From Thermoleophilia bacterium (GTDB taxonomy: Bacteria; Actinomycetota; Thermoleophilia; Gaiellales; Gaiellaceae), in the NCBI GenBank assembly GCA_017882605.1, contig JADGPE010000017.1, positions 1-35,776 on the forward strand: a stretch of DNA of 35,776 bases, written 5' to 3'. A model generated the notes under the pieces. The model worked only from the letters and a program-made list of their open reading frames with translations. It had not been told where the DNA came from and did no database searches. This document shows positions 35,248 to 35,776 of the stretch, in pieces (positions within the stretch are counted from its first letter, which is position 1; every line of letters starts with the position of its first letter). The position numbers were made by a program, and so were the translations under genes.

Positions 35248-35776
35248 GCGAATTTGGCGATTACGGCGGGCGCTATGTCCCGGAGACGCTGATCCCGGCG
35301 CTCGACGAGCTTGAGTCCGCGTGGAGCGCGCTCCGCGACGACGACGCGTTCCACGCCGAGCTGCACGGCCTGCGCACGAACTACGCGGGTCGCCCCACCC
35401 CGCTCACGCGCGTCGAGCGCTTCGCACCGAAGCAGCGCATGTACCTGAAGCGCGAAGACCTGATGCACACCGGCTCGCACAAGCTGAACAACGCACTCGG
35501 CCAGGCCCTGATCGCCCAGCGGCTCGGCAAGCATCGGATCATCGCGGAGACGGGCGCGGGCCAGCACGGTGTCGCGACCGCGACGGTGTGCGCGCGCTTC
35601 GGGCTCGAATGCATCGTCTACATGGGGAGCGAGGACATCCGCCGCCAGGCGCCCAACGTCGAGCGGATGAAGCTGCTCGGCGCGGAGGTGCGTCCGGTCG
35701 AATTCGGCACACGCACACTGAAGGAGGCGACAAGCGAGGCGATCCGTGACTGGATTGCGAACGTCGAGACGACGTA
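35244..35776 (+). CDS. trpB: Tryptophan synthase beta subunit, N-terminal part (runs off window)
   Basis: [68 protein letters not shown]. Confidence 0.97.
   Translation, partial: MSEFGDYGGRYVPETLIPALDELESAWSALRDDDAFHAELHGLRTNYAGRPTPLTRVERFAPKQRMYLKREDLMHTGSHKLNNALGQALIAQRLGKHRIIAETGAGQHGVATATVCARFGLECIVYMGSEDIRRQAPNVERMKLLGAEVRPVEFGTRTLKEATSEAIRDWIANVETT

Noticed and set aside
1-35776. Prophage, defence island, CRISPR, biosynthetic cluster
   Set aside because: No phage structural genes, restriction/toxin genes, cas genes, short regular repeats or PKS/NRPS modules were seen in the translations.

Overview
High-GC bacterial chromosomal window, dense and operonic, with protein features resembling Actinobacteria/Thermoleophilia (lineage is inference). 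From left to right it contains: rpmE (partial) and a PLP-dependent Thr/Ser dehydratase; a secreted protein with a near-identical internal tandem duplication; a TrmH/SpoU RNA methyltransferase; a RAYT-type Y1 transposase flanked by short palindromes; a 7-gene minus-strand cassette (acyl-CoA dehydrogenase, PduO-type adenosyltransferase, split methylmalonyl-CoA mutase, EtfB, EtfA, ETF-quinone oxidoreductase); a phosphate/polyphosphate island at about 11.3-26.1 kb (divergent response regulator and kinase, pstS/A/C, pstB-phoU, DUF47-Pit-DUF47, uppP, ppk1, ppx, SixA-like phosphatase, CYTH-CHAD protein); an ATP-grasp protein, 3-hydroxyacyl-CoA dehydrogenase, GNAT, NUDIX, thiolase and M42 peptidase; and a trp operon (trpL leader with attenuator, trpE-G-D-CF-B, window ends in trpB). 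The strongest non-annotation signals are: (1) four 33-bp arrays of three 11-bp units with an invariant AC, placed as PHO-box operators across the phosphate island; (2) a complete trpL attenuator missed by the ORF track; (3) TANNNT hexamers 6-9 nt upstream of 13 start codons, suggesting widespread leaderless transcription; (4) a palindromic repeat family shared by the RAYT gene and a distant perfect hairpin that supplies stop codons and a C-terminus; (5) an ETF-QO lacking one canonical Fe-S cysteine. No CRISPR array, prophage, tRNA or rRNA was seen.
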